NCBI GenBank assembly: GCA_034359265.1
Contig: CP136892.1
Location: 88,094,001-88,158,000, forward strand
Source of the DNA: Canna indica
Lineage: Eukaryota > Streptophyta > Magnoliopsida > Zingiberales > Cannaceae
Direction of reading: 5' to 3'
DNA length: 64,000 nucleotides
Shown here: piece by piece, positions 1 through 10,656 of the stretch
How the letters are laid out: each line of letters opens with the position of its first letter
Position numbering within the stretch: the first letter of the stretch is position 1
Made by a program: the position numbers and the translations under genes
The notes under the pieces: generated by a model
What the model saw: only the letters and a program-made list of their open reading frames with translations
What the model was told of the DNA's origin: nothing
Database searches by the model: none

Positions 1-344
1 ATTATTATATAGGTAATAAATAATATATTGTATTAGTTATATACGAAAAATTATACTATAATTTACATATATGTATTAAAATATTAATTTATAAATAAAA
101 TTTATTTATTTTTATATATTCTAATATATATTTTAAAATATTAATTAGTAAAAAAAAGTATATTGATCATATATATATACTTTTTAAAAAGTACTTATTT
201 TAATCAAATATATTACGGGTGAAAAATTATACTTTTGGTCAATTAATTTTTTATCAATTAAATATATTTTTATTAATTTTTAAAAAATATAGAAAAAAAT
301 TTAATTCATAGAAATTATAATTTTTCAAGTGAATTTATTTTCGG
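1..344. other. AT-rich intergenic sequence, no gene seen
   Basis: Very AT-rich sequence with no coding signal. It does not resemble the sequence directly upstream of the PPO gene at 13.7 kb, although homology to that flank begins just after it. It is therefore probably an insertion or the edge of another repeat that separates the left duplicated flank from whatever lies left of the window. Confidence 0.5.
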
Positions 345-1124
345 CGTCGACCGGATGAGAGCTGTGTACAGCGGCAGAGGTTCCAATTCATGAAATCATC
401 AGCGGATCGTGGTAGGTTTATATATATATATATATAATTCAATTCAATTGCCATGCACCACTCGGACTCGGGGTGAAGGATGCGTGGTGGGTGGCGTGTT
501 ACATTTATACAAATGAAATAAAAGTAAATCTAAGTCTCGAGAATCGATATCGAGTTAACGTTGAAACAAGTAAACATTATACAAATGCTTGTTAGATTTA
601 TAGATTTCTTTGAAGAATGAATTCTGTTTATACTAAGTTTTGCTGAAGCTTTCTATATAATTAGTAAGCTCTTATAGGTTTACTTTAAATAAAATAACAA
701 AAATCCAAATTTAGATGGCGGCACATATATATGGAGTATTGTCACATGTGCTGCGATTTAAATTGGATGGGCGATTCCCGACACAAATTAAGTGCATGTT
801 TCGATCTAATTATCTAATTAGCAATAGTATGCAAACGTCCGCTACATGCATTAATTCATTAATTGTTCAGTACGATATATGTTGGTCCCACCATAATTAA
901 TTACCAGACTTAACGTAGCAGCTACCGTACGCTGACGCCGAGATATATACAATAAGAAACACAACGCGAGGATAATTAACTAATAATAAAGTTTTAATTA
1001 ATATTTAAAACGATCCATTATCTAATCAATCGATGTATTGAAGCAAATTAATTACTTAATTAATGGATTGTATATAGGTCCTCTGGTCTAGCGGATGAAA
1101 GTTGAAATTAAAATGCAAATATCA

Positions 1125-1125
<1 letters not shown>

Positions 1126-1160
<35 letters not shown>
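1126..1160. repeat. (ATT)n microsatellite
   Basis: Uninterrupted ATT trinucleotide run. It sits in the left PPO flank where the homologous copy at about 15.36 kb has only two units followed by the same TTCATTTGGTTG sequence. Confidence 0.9.
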
Positions 1161-1162
<2 letters not shown>

Positions 1163-1591
1163 TTTGGTTGCTATAGACTGCTTTGACGAGTGCGCATGCA
1201 TCAGCAATTTCAATATGCATTGCAGAATACTCCATATACAATTGTCGGGAACTCCGTCAGAATATCTAGTGCAACTTGAAGAGGCACTCAAAGAAGCCAA
1301 AGATAATCCACCTCCTCAAAGGATTATACAACAATTAAGCAAAGCAGTAATTCAGATAGATCATTCTCTATCAACACAGACAGTAATGACGGTTACTGAC
1401 TGGACAAATGTATATACAATTGCACGTCACGAGCATCTTAACACATTAATTTCTTGTCTTGGAAGATCCATTTCATTATAAATCGGCAGAAACTCCAACT
1501 GTGATAAGTAGGTATAGCAGAATTAATATTCAATGGATCAGCAGGGATTCCCATATCTTATTTATACTCCTCGATCATCTCATAATTATTA

Positions 1592-1879
1592 CTCTTTCCG
1601 TTTTATAATAAATAATTTTTTTAGACTTTGGCACGTAAATTAAAAACATTATTTAATAATCTAATTTTTAATTAAAAAAAAATTCTTTTTACTAAATTAC
1701 CCATAGTATGATTCTTAAATTTTATGTTTTTATTATTGTATTCTATTGATGAGAGAAAATTTTATTAGAGGTTAAAATTGGTAAAAAAATAATTAATACT
1801 ATATTGAAAGTCTAAAGTGTCACTTAATATGAAATTTTTTAAAAAAAATTAAAAGTCACTTATTATGGAACGGATGGAA
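1592..1879. mobile_element. Stowaway-like MITE
   Basis: About 288 bp with imperfect terminal inverted repeats: CTCTTTCCGTTTTATAATAA at the left, and its counterpart at the right ending GGAACGGATGGAA. Flanked by TA on both sides (1590-1591 and 1880-1881), the usual Tc1/mariner (Stowaway) target duplication. The CTCCCTCCGTTCCATAATAAGTG-type end is characteristic of this plant family. The homologous flank near 15.6 kb lacks it, which gives an empty-site comparison. Confidence 0.8.
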
Positions 1880-2060
1880 TAACATACTGCTGCAAACTGC
1901 AACTCCGTCGGATATTAAATGCCCGGTCATGAAAGGCATCATATTTTTATTTTTATTTTCAAGAGATTAATCTAATTAATACATCTTCTTCGGCCCCTAA
2001 TTTAATTTCTCACGTACTGTCGCCAGCTATTCCTCACTACTAGAGCTTCTCAGTTCTCAC

Positions 2061-2802
2061 ACTGCATTCGGTCGATGGGCCATCTTTTTTTCGTTTTGGC
2101 GATCATTGTGGACGGTGCAACCCACAAAGTGCCCTATCGGTCGGAGAAGATTCGGCCAGCAATAACAGTTTTTTATGTTTTTTATTTATAAGCTTTTTAT
2201 AAACTATTAATTAATGAGTAATTAATTGTTTGATCAAAATTTTGTTAATTCCAATGTTGGATTAATCTTATATTAATGCATCATTAGAACTAAATTTGGT
2301 TCTTTTTTTATTATCACTGATTTAAAATGGATTTTTTGGGTAATTTAATTAATAAAATCATAATAGTTCTAATTAAAAATTATATAATTATATAATTATA
2401 TTATCAAAATTAATAAAATCATAGTTTATATATATGTTCATAATATATTGATTAATATAATTATAATTAGTAAATATAGATATAATTATATTAAGTTGAT
2501 TAAAATTATATTTATTAATTAACTATAATTTTAGTTAATTATATAATGATTTATTTGGTTAGTTATTTAGTTATATACTTATTTATAAATTTAATAGTTA
2601 AATAAGTAGTTAACTAGTTGATTAGTTAATTAGTGTTTAGGGCTCTGGATTTTGGTTTTAAGGTTTTAGGGTTAATATACTTTTATACTCTATAGTTATT
2701 ATATATAGGTTTTTAGTTAATAATTTCGTTATTTTTTGGGGATAATAATATATACACGACAAGAAAGTTTACTTATATATATGTATTGACTCAAGACGCT
2801 TT
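2061..2802. other. AT-rich intergenic sequence left of CACTA element
   Basis: No gene or RNA seen. Low-complexity AATTA/TTAATT-rich sequence. It does not clearly match the other PPO flank, so it may be a further insertion. Confidence 0.5.
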
Positions 2803-3798
2803 CACTACTAGAAACTTGGTCTTCAGCAACGGCCGCTCAAGCCGTTGCTATTTGCAACGGCATTCTTACGACCGCTCGAGCCATTGCAGATATGTTGTAT
2901 CTGCAACGGCTTTCTAACGGACATGCGAGCCGTTGCTGATGATGTTAATTATCAGCAACGGCTTTCTAACGGACGAGTGAGTCGTTGCAGATGATAATTA
3001 ACTTATTAGCAACGGCTTGCTAACGGACAAGTGAGTCATTCCTGATGATAACTTATCAGCAACGGCTTTCTAACGGGCGAGTGAGCCGTTGCTGATAAGT
3101 TTATATAGATCGCAGATCGCGCCCGCCCCCCTTCTTCCTCCCGCTGCTGCCGACGCCGACGACGCCTCCCGCTGCTGCCGACACTGTCAGGTATGTGCCC
3201 TCCGGCCGGCCGTCTCTTCCTGTTGCAGCCGGTAGAAAATCCGACCGAAACCCTAAAAATAGGGTTTCGGCCGGCGGCGGTCGGCCGATGGCCGCCGCCG
3301 GACCTTATACATTGGCCGGATAGTGTGTCCGGCCACTGTACGCCGGCGCCGGAGTCCACCTGACTCCGGCGCCGGAATTTGTATTTTAATAATATTTTTT
3401 TATTGTTTTTTTATTGTTAATTAATTGTTAATTAATTATTTAGATTAATTGTTTAATTTGTTAGAATAATTTTTAGGGTTTAGATTAATTTCGGAATTAT
3501 CCAATTCGGACGCGCGCCGGAATCGTCCACTTCGGACGCGCGCCAGAATCGTCCACTTCGGACGCGCGTCGGAATCGACCAATATGGACTTGAACTGTCT
3601 CGAAACATTTAGAAAATAATCATCCATCCGACGAGTTCATATGTTTCACGTACGCATCGACGAGTCGGATATGATTTAGCAAAACCTTAGATCCGTTCGG
3701 GGATTGTATGTTCGTGTAAAAGAAGTAGATAATCTTTTATACGACGTACAATTCTTGAATTATCCCTGATTGGACAATTTGTGAATATAGTTATTTGT

Positions 3799-3969
3799 AC
3801 TGCACTTACATTTTTATTTTAACTGTTAACTAATTATTCTAAATTTCGGCAACATCTCTCTTGTTCTCCGATACGCGCCCAGATGATATGCGTATTCGGA
3901 GAACTGTAGGGAGATGCTGCCGAAATTTAGAATAATTAGTTAACAGTTAAAATAAAAATGTAAGTGCGG
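3799..3969. other. Long near-perfect hairpin in CACTA leader
   Basis: Two arms of about 78 bp fold back on each other around a short loop near 3884-3890. The left arm runs from GCACTTACATTTTTATTTT to GTTCTCCGATACGCG and the right arm returns through ATGCGTATTCGGAGAAC to AAAATAAAAATGTAAGTGC. It ends about 85 bp before the TNP2 start codon. Degenerate versions of the same fold lie at about 7170-7345 and 15845-16035. It could be a structured leader, a small-RNA precursor or a relic of an inverted insertion. Confidence 0.85.
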
Positions 3970-4053
3970 TACGAATAACATAAATCCCGAATGGAATAGG
4001 ACAATCTCACCTAAAGACATTAACCAAAGAAATTGTCATTGATTGACAGAATC

Positions 4054-4790
4054 ATGTCGGCTGATCGAAGTTGGATGTACCGACATCTTGATCGTGGAGC
4101 TTTAACGAATGAGTTTCGATTAGGCGTAACGTACTTCCTAAATTTCGCCTATTCGAATCGGAATTTCGTTAGCATGGGTGATCAAATCCGATGTCCGTGC
4201 CGCATTTGTTCGAATGGACGATTTTTGGATCGGGAGACTGTCACTCTGCATCTATATACCAAAGGATTTGCACCAAGATATTTTCTATGGACTTGTCACG
4301 GGGAGTCACGCGAAGTCGGGACGTCGAGCAATCCTGTCGTTCAGACATATGGTGAATCTTCCTCTGCTGGTGCTTCTTCATCCGGTCAATGTAATCCCTA
4401 TAGAACTATGATACTTGATAGTCTTGGGGGTCAATTCCACCTGAATGATAATGTTGATCGGTCAGTTCTTCAGACATCAGTCCCACCAGATACTACAGCG
4501 GTTGATATCACAGAAGTACAAACTGTGGTAGAGATTGAACATCTGGTAGTGCTTTTGGTTCTGGTCCATCTCGACACTTAAGCGATGAAGAGTATCATTT
4601 GGCACACTTGTATGTATTACTCAATTGTCCAGAGATTGAACAATTCATTGAAATATTTGACATTGAGATGGTGCAAAAATACTCTATTCACAACGATCAA
4701 GAATTGGAGAGATTACGGAATCGTGATTTCCCTACTTGGATTCAGACTTACAACAAAGATCACAGAGCTGGAGTCTCCGATCGGTGAGAC
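4054..4790 (+). pseudogene. TNP2-type CACTA transposase remnant
   Basis: The first open part (4054-4581) begins MSADRSWMY and carries the transposase-associated zinc-finger-like domain: a CPCRIC cysteine motif followed by HLYTKGF, YFLW and HGE. It shifts frame and ends in a stop at 4579. A second frame (about 4548-4787) encodes LSDEEYHLAHLYVLLNCPEI, which resembles the C-terminal part of TNP2 proteins just before the DUF4216 domain. The large Transposase_21 catalytic region normally between these parts is absent, and DUF4216 is missing too. The right edge is joined directly into the first exon of the TnpA-like gene at GGAGTCTCCGATCGG, showing an internal deletion. The gene cannot make an active enzyme. 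Confidence 0.8.
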
Positions 4791-6275
4791 TCCAGCACTT
4801 ACTCATGCTGCTGATCCTCCTGTTGCTGATCCTCATGAGGATGATACTGCCGAGGCTAGTACATCCAGACGCAGGCGGCCACGCGGGCCGAACAGGTGGC
4901 AGCCTCCACCAGCCACAGAGTCACGTAGATTGATTAGCGTGATTGGGGAGCGATAATATATCATGAATTATGAATCATTACAAATTCATTATATCATAAT
5001 ATAATATTAAAATTTATTTTTGTTGTGCAGGTTCAAGCAAGAAGAAGTGCCGAGGAGCATTTCTTCTACTATTCGACGATACATGCACGGGGCATGGCCT
5101 ACGTGGTCTCACGTGCCTAGCGAGCACGTCGACATGTTATGGCGCGAGTTTGAGGCACATATAATTATTTTTTTTACATGCATGATGATATATTAATATT
5201 GGTACTGATATTATTATTTTGCAGGCTCGCTATACATGGGCCGAGGACCAGAGGCCCTTCATTTACGCTGCCTGGGAGGCTATTTCCCGGGCAAGGTACA
5301 ACGGGCAGCTGGGGCAGGCTCGGTCCCAGGCGATGGCCCGAGCTGGGACCACTAACATCGCGGAGACTCGGGGATACGACCCCGGTTGGATTTCTCCGGA
5401 TATATGGGACCAGCTCGTGGGAATATGGTCGACGGATCGATGGTAGGAGGTTTCTCGGAATGCGGCTAGAAATCGCATGTCGGGGGGAGCAGCGCGTCAC
5501 ACCGGCGGCTCTGTTGCATTTGCAGTGCACGCGAACCGTATGGTAAGTATATCTTTTAATTATATATTTTATTTATTACTATGTGTACTAATTAATGTAT
5601 TTGTTTTGTAAATGTAGACGACGGTGTCGAATGACAGGACTGTCCAGCGACCCTCCCCGATGGCGGTGTTTGAGCGGACTCACTGTCGAGCACTTGGGAC
5701 GGGGGAGTACATCGACAACCGCGCTGCATACATTATGGTAATTATATATTTGTTTAAATTATTCATTATATATTTATAATTTAAGTTTTATGATAAATAT
5801 TAAACAAAAAATCAAACTCGAGTAGAAGACCTACAGCCAGACGGTGGTGCAGCGCGGGGGTACCCCCGAGGACTTTGACGCAGCATCGTGGGTCGAGGCC
5901 GCAGGTGGCTGGGACCATGGCCGCGTATATGGCTTCGCAGATAGTGGTCATGCGCGAGCCGTACTAGGGCCACTTGGGGCACCAACCCCTCCGGTCGCTG
6001 GTGAGCGGCCGTCCACCTCTAGATCCAGTTATGATCATAGTAGCAGAATAAGGACTCTAGAGGACACGGTCGCGCGTCAGACTGAGATAATGGAGCGTCA
6101 GAGTCAGATGATGGCGGATATACAAGCTATGCTACGCAACATGTCAGATCATCCCGAAGCAGACATCTCTTCGGCATCATCTAATCCATCATCCTCGAGT
6201 CAGTCCACGTCGGTGTACACTCAAGCACTCCAGACCCCGCCATATGATCCAGACCATCCTCCATCGTCATCGTGA
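4770..6275 (+). pseudogene. TnpA/Transposase_24-like gene, inactivated copy
   Basis: Exon equivalents by comparison with the open copy at 8478-10013 are about 4770-4952, 5031-5154, 5225-5542, 5618-5737 and 5829-6275. The product would match the plant En/Spm Ptta-type family (a WDQLV-IW-TDRW region, then a basic segment with GGS-AFAVHANRM, then a C-terminal coiled coil with VARQTEIMERQSQMM). Inactivating changes: the start region is deleted, the first intron's donor reads AT (4953-4954) instead of the GT in the other copy, and codon TAG at 5444-5446 replaces CAG. Both point changes are C-to-T type in CHG context on one strand or the other, as expected for a methylated, silenced transposon. Confidence 0.8.
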
Positions 6276-6910
6276 GATTTTGTTTATATTGACTTTGTTA
6301 CTGAGATATTGAACTTGTTTAATTTATATTGACTATGTTACTGAGATGTTGATACTTCAATTTTGCATTTGAATTGTTTTTATACTATCGTGGATAATTA
6401 TCAATATAAATATAATTATTTTGATGTATATCTTGGTGTGTTTGTGATGTGTGAATGAATGTGTATATGAGTGTATGGGTGTGTGAGTTATGTATCAGAT
6501 AATGTATCAATGTATCAATGGAAATTTGGAATTTTAAATTTTTTCGTTACCAGGTTCACATCATCAGCAACGGCTTTCCCACGACCGTCCGTGGGAAAGC
6601 CGTTGCTAAAAGTGTATCGAAAGCCGTTGCTGATGACCTACAGCAACGGCTTAGCGACGGGATTTTACTAACGGCGTTGCTACAGACTCAGCGGCCGTTG
6701 CTATTAATGTTATCAGCAACGGCTCCGAGTCCGTGGCAAAACCGTGGCAAAACCGAGTCCACGGCCGTCCGTGGCAAAGCCGTTGCTAAGTTATCAGCAA
6801 CGCGACTTTCTGTCACGGCTCTATTGCAACGGCTCGGCCGTTGCTGATGCTCTTCAGCAACGGCTCAGCAACGGCATCAGCCGTTGCTGATGCCCATTTT
6901 TCTAGTAGTG

Positions 6911-7126
6911 TTTAGAAACTAATTATCAAGTTGAAATATGTATTTTTAGGAAAATTTTAGGAACGAATCTTAGCGAGTGAGTTGATACATAACACGTATG
7001 TATATATTGACGAATTTATCGTGTGATAATATAATAACTTAGATCCATTCGGGATTGTACATCCGTATAAAAGAAGTATATATATTTTTCTACGATGTAC
7101 ACCTCTCGAATTGGAAAGTTTGGGTC

Positions 7127-7171
<45 letters not shown>

Positions 7172-7545
7172 TATTGCACATAATAATTTCTTATAGCATT
7201 TTCGAAACTTAACTCGCAAATTTCGGCTCATAACATTTTCTTTGTTATCCGATATGTGTTCAGATAATTAATATGCATATTTGAAGAATTATAGGAAGAT
7301 ACTATGAAAATTTTTGAATGGAGTTAAATTATATAAATAAATATATAGTGCAAATGAATTGATAAAAAGAATCTCGATGAAAATTGGACCATCTTAACTC
7401 AAACAACATAAAAAACAAAAGACGATTTGACAAGGCATTTGTATGGAAAGAGTTTTACAGTAAAATATAATCTGTGAATTTGTCACGGGAACTCAATTTG
7501 CTAATTTAATTTGTCTCACCCACTATTTTTTTGTCTTCACGCTAA
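6911..7545. repeat. PPO flank copy A (part 2) with CACTA-derived leader relic
   Basis: No intact gene. The interval from about 6970 to 7345 resembles, in degraded form, the leader of the CACTA element at 3640-3970, including the block TTAGATCCATTCGGGATTGTA and the hairpin. The same degraded block occurs at about 15790-16110 in the other PPO flank, so it predates the flank duplication. A (TA)n run lies at about 7131-7168. Confidence 0.6.
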
Positions 7546-7822
7546 TTAAGTTTGATATGTACTAAATTCTGACTCAAAACTACTCAACCTTCTACAAATG
7601 CCAATTAAGTTGCTAAGGGCGCATTTGGTTGGCTTAGTTTCATGTTTCATTTCTGGCTTGAACTAAAATTGGGCCTAAAATTGCGTTTGGCAATCCATTC
7701 GTGCACTCGTTTTGAGTTTGGTTTCATGAAACTTAGATTTCGTGAAACCCATTTTTCTATAGGGCTCCGAAAATGACTCAAAGTAGTTTTCAGAGTTTCG
7801 TGAAATTATTGGCAGTGACATT
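7546..7822 (+). repeat. Direct repeat X, left copy (about 277 bp)
   Basis: Nearly identical to 10962-11235, from TTGATATGTACTAAATTCTG through GGGCGCATTTGGTTGGC to ATTATTGGCAGTGACATT. Only a few differences are visible, so the copies are recent. The CACTA terminus begins immediately after this copy, while the right copy continues into ordinary sequence (CTTGTGATTAATC), giving an apparent unoccupied site. Confidence 0.9.
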
Positions 7823-8477
7823 CACTACTAGAAAAATGGTCATCAGCAACGGCTGAGCCGTTGCAATAGAGCCGTGACAGAAAGTCGCGTTGCTGATGAC
7901 TTAGCAACGGATCAGCAACGACCGCTCGGGCCGTCGCTCAAAACATTATCAGCAACGGCCGCTCGGGCCGTCGCTAAAAATATTATCAGCGACGGTTTTG
8001 CCACAGACCCGGAGCCGTTGCTGATAACATTAATAGCAACGGCCGCTGAGTCCGTAGCAACGCCGTTAGTAAAACGCCGTCGCTAAGCCGTTGCTGTAGG
8101 TCATCAGCAACGGCTTTCGATACACTTTTAGCAACGGCTTTCCCACGGACGCCCGTGGGAAAGCCGTTGCTGATGACGAATACCTGCAACCAGAAAATTT
8201 GAAAATTTCAAATTTTCATTGATACATTGATACATTTATCTGATACATAACTCACACACCCATACCCTCATACACACATTCATTCACACATCACAAACAC
8301 CTCATACACATTCATTCACACATCACAAACACACCAACATATATACATCAAAACAATTATATTTATATTGATAATTATCCACGATAGTATAAAAACAATT
8401 CAAATGCAAAATTGAAGTATCAATATCCAAACAAAATAAGTTAAACAAGTTCAATATCCAAACAAAAAATCTCACGA

Positions 8478-10013
8478 TCAAGATGGAGGATGGTCTGGAT
8501 TATATGGCGGGGTCTGGAGTGCTTGAGTGTACACCGACGTGGACTGACTCAAGGACGATGGATTAGATGATGCCGAAGAGATGACTGGTTCAGGATGACC
8601 TGATAAGTTGCGTAGCATAGCTTCTATATTCGCCATCGTCTGACTCTGACGCTCCATCATCTCAGTCTGACGTGCGACCGTCTCCTCTAGTGTCCTTATC
8701 CTATTACTATGATCATAACTGGATCTAGAGATGGACGGCCGCTCACCAGCGACCGGAGGGGTCGGTGCCCCAAGTGGCCCTAGTACGGCTCGCGCATGAC
8801 CACTATCTGCGAAGCCATATACGCGGCCATGGTCCCAGCCACCTGCGGCCTCGACCCACGATGCTGCGTCAAAGTCCTCGGGGGTACCCCCGCGCTGCAC
8901 CACCGTCTGGCTGTAGGTCTCCTACTCGAGTTTGATTTTTTGTTTAATATTTATCATAAAACTTAAATTATAAATATATAATGAATAATTTAAACAAATA
9001 TATAATTACCATAATGTATGCAGCGCGGTTGTCGATGTACTCCCCCGTCCCAAGTGCTCGACAGTGAGTCCGCTCAAACACCGCCATCGGGGAGGGTCGC
9101 TGGACAGTCCCGTCATCCGACACCGTCGTCTACATTTACAAAACAAATACATTAATTAGTACACATAATAACAAATAAAATATATAATTAAAAGATATAC
9201 TTACCATACGGTTTGCGTGCACTGCAAATGCAACAGAGCCGCCGGTGTGACGCGCTGCTCCTCCCGACATGCGATTTCTAGCCGCATTCCGAGAAACCTC
9301 CTGCCATCGATCTGTCGACCATATCCCCACGAGCTGGTCCCATATATCCGGAGTAATCCAACCGGGGCCGTATCCCCGAGTCTCCGCGATGTTAGTGGTC
9401 CCAGCTCGGGCCATCGCTTGGGACCGAGCCTGCCCCAGCTGCCCGTTGTACCTTGCCCGGGAAATAGCCTCCCAGGCAGCGTAAATGAAGGGCCTCTGAT
9501 CCTCGGCCCATGTATAGCGAGCCTGCAAAATAATAATATCAGTACCAATATTAATATATCATCATGCATGTAAAAAATAATAATAATACGTGCCTCAAAC
9601 TCGCGCCATAACATGTCGACGTGCTCGCTAGGCACGTGAGACCATGTAGGCCATGCCCCGTGCATGTATCGTCGAATAGTAGAAGAAATGCTCCTCGGCA
9701 CTTCTTCTTGCTCGAACCTACACAACAAAAATAAATTTTAATATTATATTATGATATAATGAATTTGTAATGATTCATAATTCATGATATATTACCGCTC
9801 CCCAATCACGCTAATCAATCTACGTGACTCTGTGGCTGGTGGAGGCTGCCACCTGTTCGGCCCGCGTGGCCGCCTACGTCTGGATGTACTAGCCTCGGCA
9901 GTATCATCGGAATGAGGATCAGCAACAGGAGGATCAGCAGCATTAGTAAGTGCTGGAGTCTCACCGATCGGAGACTCCGAAACTCTCCTGCGTCGATAAC
10001 CACGACCAGACAT
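8478..10013 (-). CDS. TnpA/Transposase_24-like CACTA protein, open copy
   Basis: Five exons on the minus strand: 10013-9796, 9717-9594, 9522-9205, 9129-9010 and 8921-8478, giving 407 residues. The protein starts MSGRGYRRRRV, has a Pro/Arg-rich N-terminus, the Transposase_24 (Ptta/En/Spm) signature region (WDQLVGIWSTDRWQEVS, then AARNRMSGGAARHTGGS) and a C-terminal coiled coil (VARQTEMMERQSQTM). Family members bind CACTA subterminal repeats. The splices 1-2, 3-4 and 4-5 use GT-AG. Exon 2 to exon 3 keeps frame only with a GC donor (GAG|GCACGT), which is an inference. No stop or frameshift breaks this model, unlike the sister copy in element 1, although the C-terminus ends two residues earlier. 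Expression is unknown. Confidence 0.72.
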
Positions 10014-10088
10014 ATCTGTCGAACAGACATATAATCAGATTATTGTATAAATAGTAGAGATATATTTAATAAAATATATACTTTACAA

Positions 10089-10656
10089 TTATTCTTCATC
10101 ATCTGAATAATAGTCTTCGAATTCTTCTTCTTCTTCCTCTTCTTCCTCTTCTTCCTCTTCTTCATCTTCTTCATCTCCAGCTTCCTCAATTTCATGATCG
10201 TCATCATCAGCATATTCAACTTCTAATTGAATTGACGTTGTGTCTGCATCCTCGAGTATTGGAATAATACGATCCACAGTAGAAAGATCATCTTCTTGAT
10301 AGAAACCAGGAGGATCATTTTCTCCTACTATCAGATCAATTTTTCATCTACCTTTTGTCTTACAGACTACACGCCAATCTGCTCTATCTTTATTTCGAGC
10401 CGGATACTTCGCGTAATATACTTGTTCGGCTTGTGATGCCAATATAAAAGGCTCATTTGCTGTCAATTTCGATTTGTAATTAACCTCAACAAGTTTGTAT
10501 TTTGGATGAACTTTCATGCCCCTTTCTGTTGTATCGAACCAATGACATCTAAATAGGATCACTGATTTCAAGCCGAAGTAGTGCAACTCTATCACTTCTT
10601 CCATCAGTCCATAAAAATTCATATCACATTCAATATATATTGCGATGATATACATA
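10089..10656 (-). pseudogene. TNP2 C-terminal fragment (DUF4216 plus acidic tail)
   Basis: The 10656-10344 part encodes a DUF4216-type domain, recognisable by HYFGLKSVILFRCHWFDTTE, HPKYKLVEVN, EPFILASQAEQVYYAKYP and WRVVCK. An in-frame TGA at 10344-10346 interrupts it where the sequence continues KIDLIVGENDPPGFYQ, so the change is probably CGA to TGA. The frame then runs to 10089 through a glutamate-rich tail encoded by a GAA/GAG run (about 10110-10165). The N-terminal two thirds of the protein are absent because the element is truncated. This is the part of TNP2 missing from element 1. Confidence 0.8.

Larger units (their letters stand above)
345..2060. repeat. Duplicated PPO upstream flank, copy A (part 1)
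   Basis: Resembles, in the same order and orientation, the region upstream of the minus-strand PPO gene (about 13795-15680). Shared blocks include the GCGGCAGAG motif near 370, GTGGGTGGCGTGTTACATTT near 485, the GAGTTAACGTTGAA block near 550, the TTATTCATTTGGTTG block near 1155 and the TGCAACTCCGTCGGATATTAATTGCCCGG-like block near 1900 (short segments compared by eye). Copy B has a TATA-like TTATATA at 13808; here the equivalent site reads TGTACA. Copy A has its own insertions: an (ATT)n run at 1126-1160, an unidentified stretch at about 1240-1430 and a Stowaway-like MITE. The natural reading is a remnant promoter flank of a further PPO unit. Confidence 0.75.
2803..6910 (+). mobile_element. 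CACTA (En/Spm) transposon 1, complete ends, defective coding
   Basis: Starts with CACTACTAGAAA and ends with its inverted copy TTTCTAGTAGTG, flanked by the 3-bp duplication TTT (2800-2802, 6911-6913), as expected for CACTA elements. Subterminal regions (about 2820-3100 and 6550-6900) are packed with direct and inverted copies of CAGCAACGGC, the probable transposase-binding sites; the left block is built of tandem units of about 55 bp. A three-unit GC-rich minisatellite (GGACGCGCG core) lies at about 3501-3590 and a long hairpin at 3799-3969. Two transposase-type genes follow: a TNP2 remnant (4054-4790) and a TnpA/Transposase_24-like gene (about 4770-6275). The TNP2 catalytic core is missing. 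Likely mobile only if enzyme is supplied in trans. Confidence 0.92.

Noticed and set aside
1095..1481. Open frame of 128 codons starting with a poly-isoleucine run
   Set aside because: Its first third is the ATT microsatellite, and the homologous flank at 15.4 kb has no such frame. Only the later stretch is noted as a curiosity.
3036..3359. Minus-strand open frame in the CACTA leader
   Set aside because: It is composed of GC-rich subterminal and minisatellite sequence, with no family resemblance, and runs opposite to the element's genes.
5159..5160. Second apparently destroyed splice donor (AT for GT) in the TnpA copy of element 1
   Set aside because: In the open copy, using that GT would shift the frame. 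The frame-keeping donor is the GC at GAG|GCAC, so the AT change is not shown to be inactivating.
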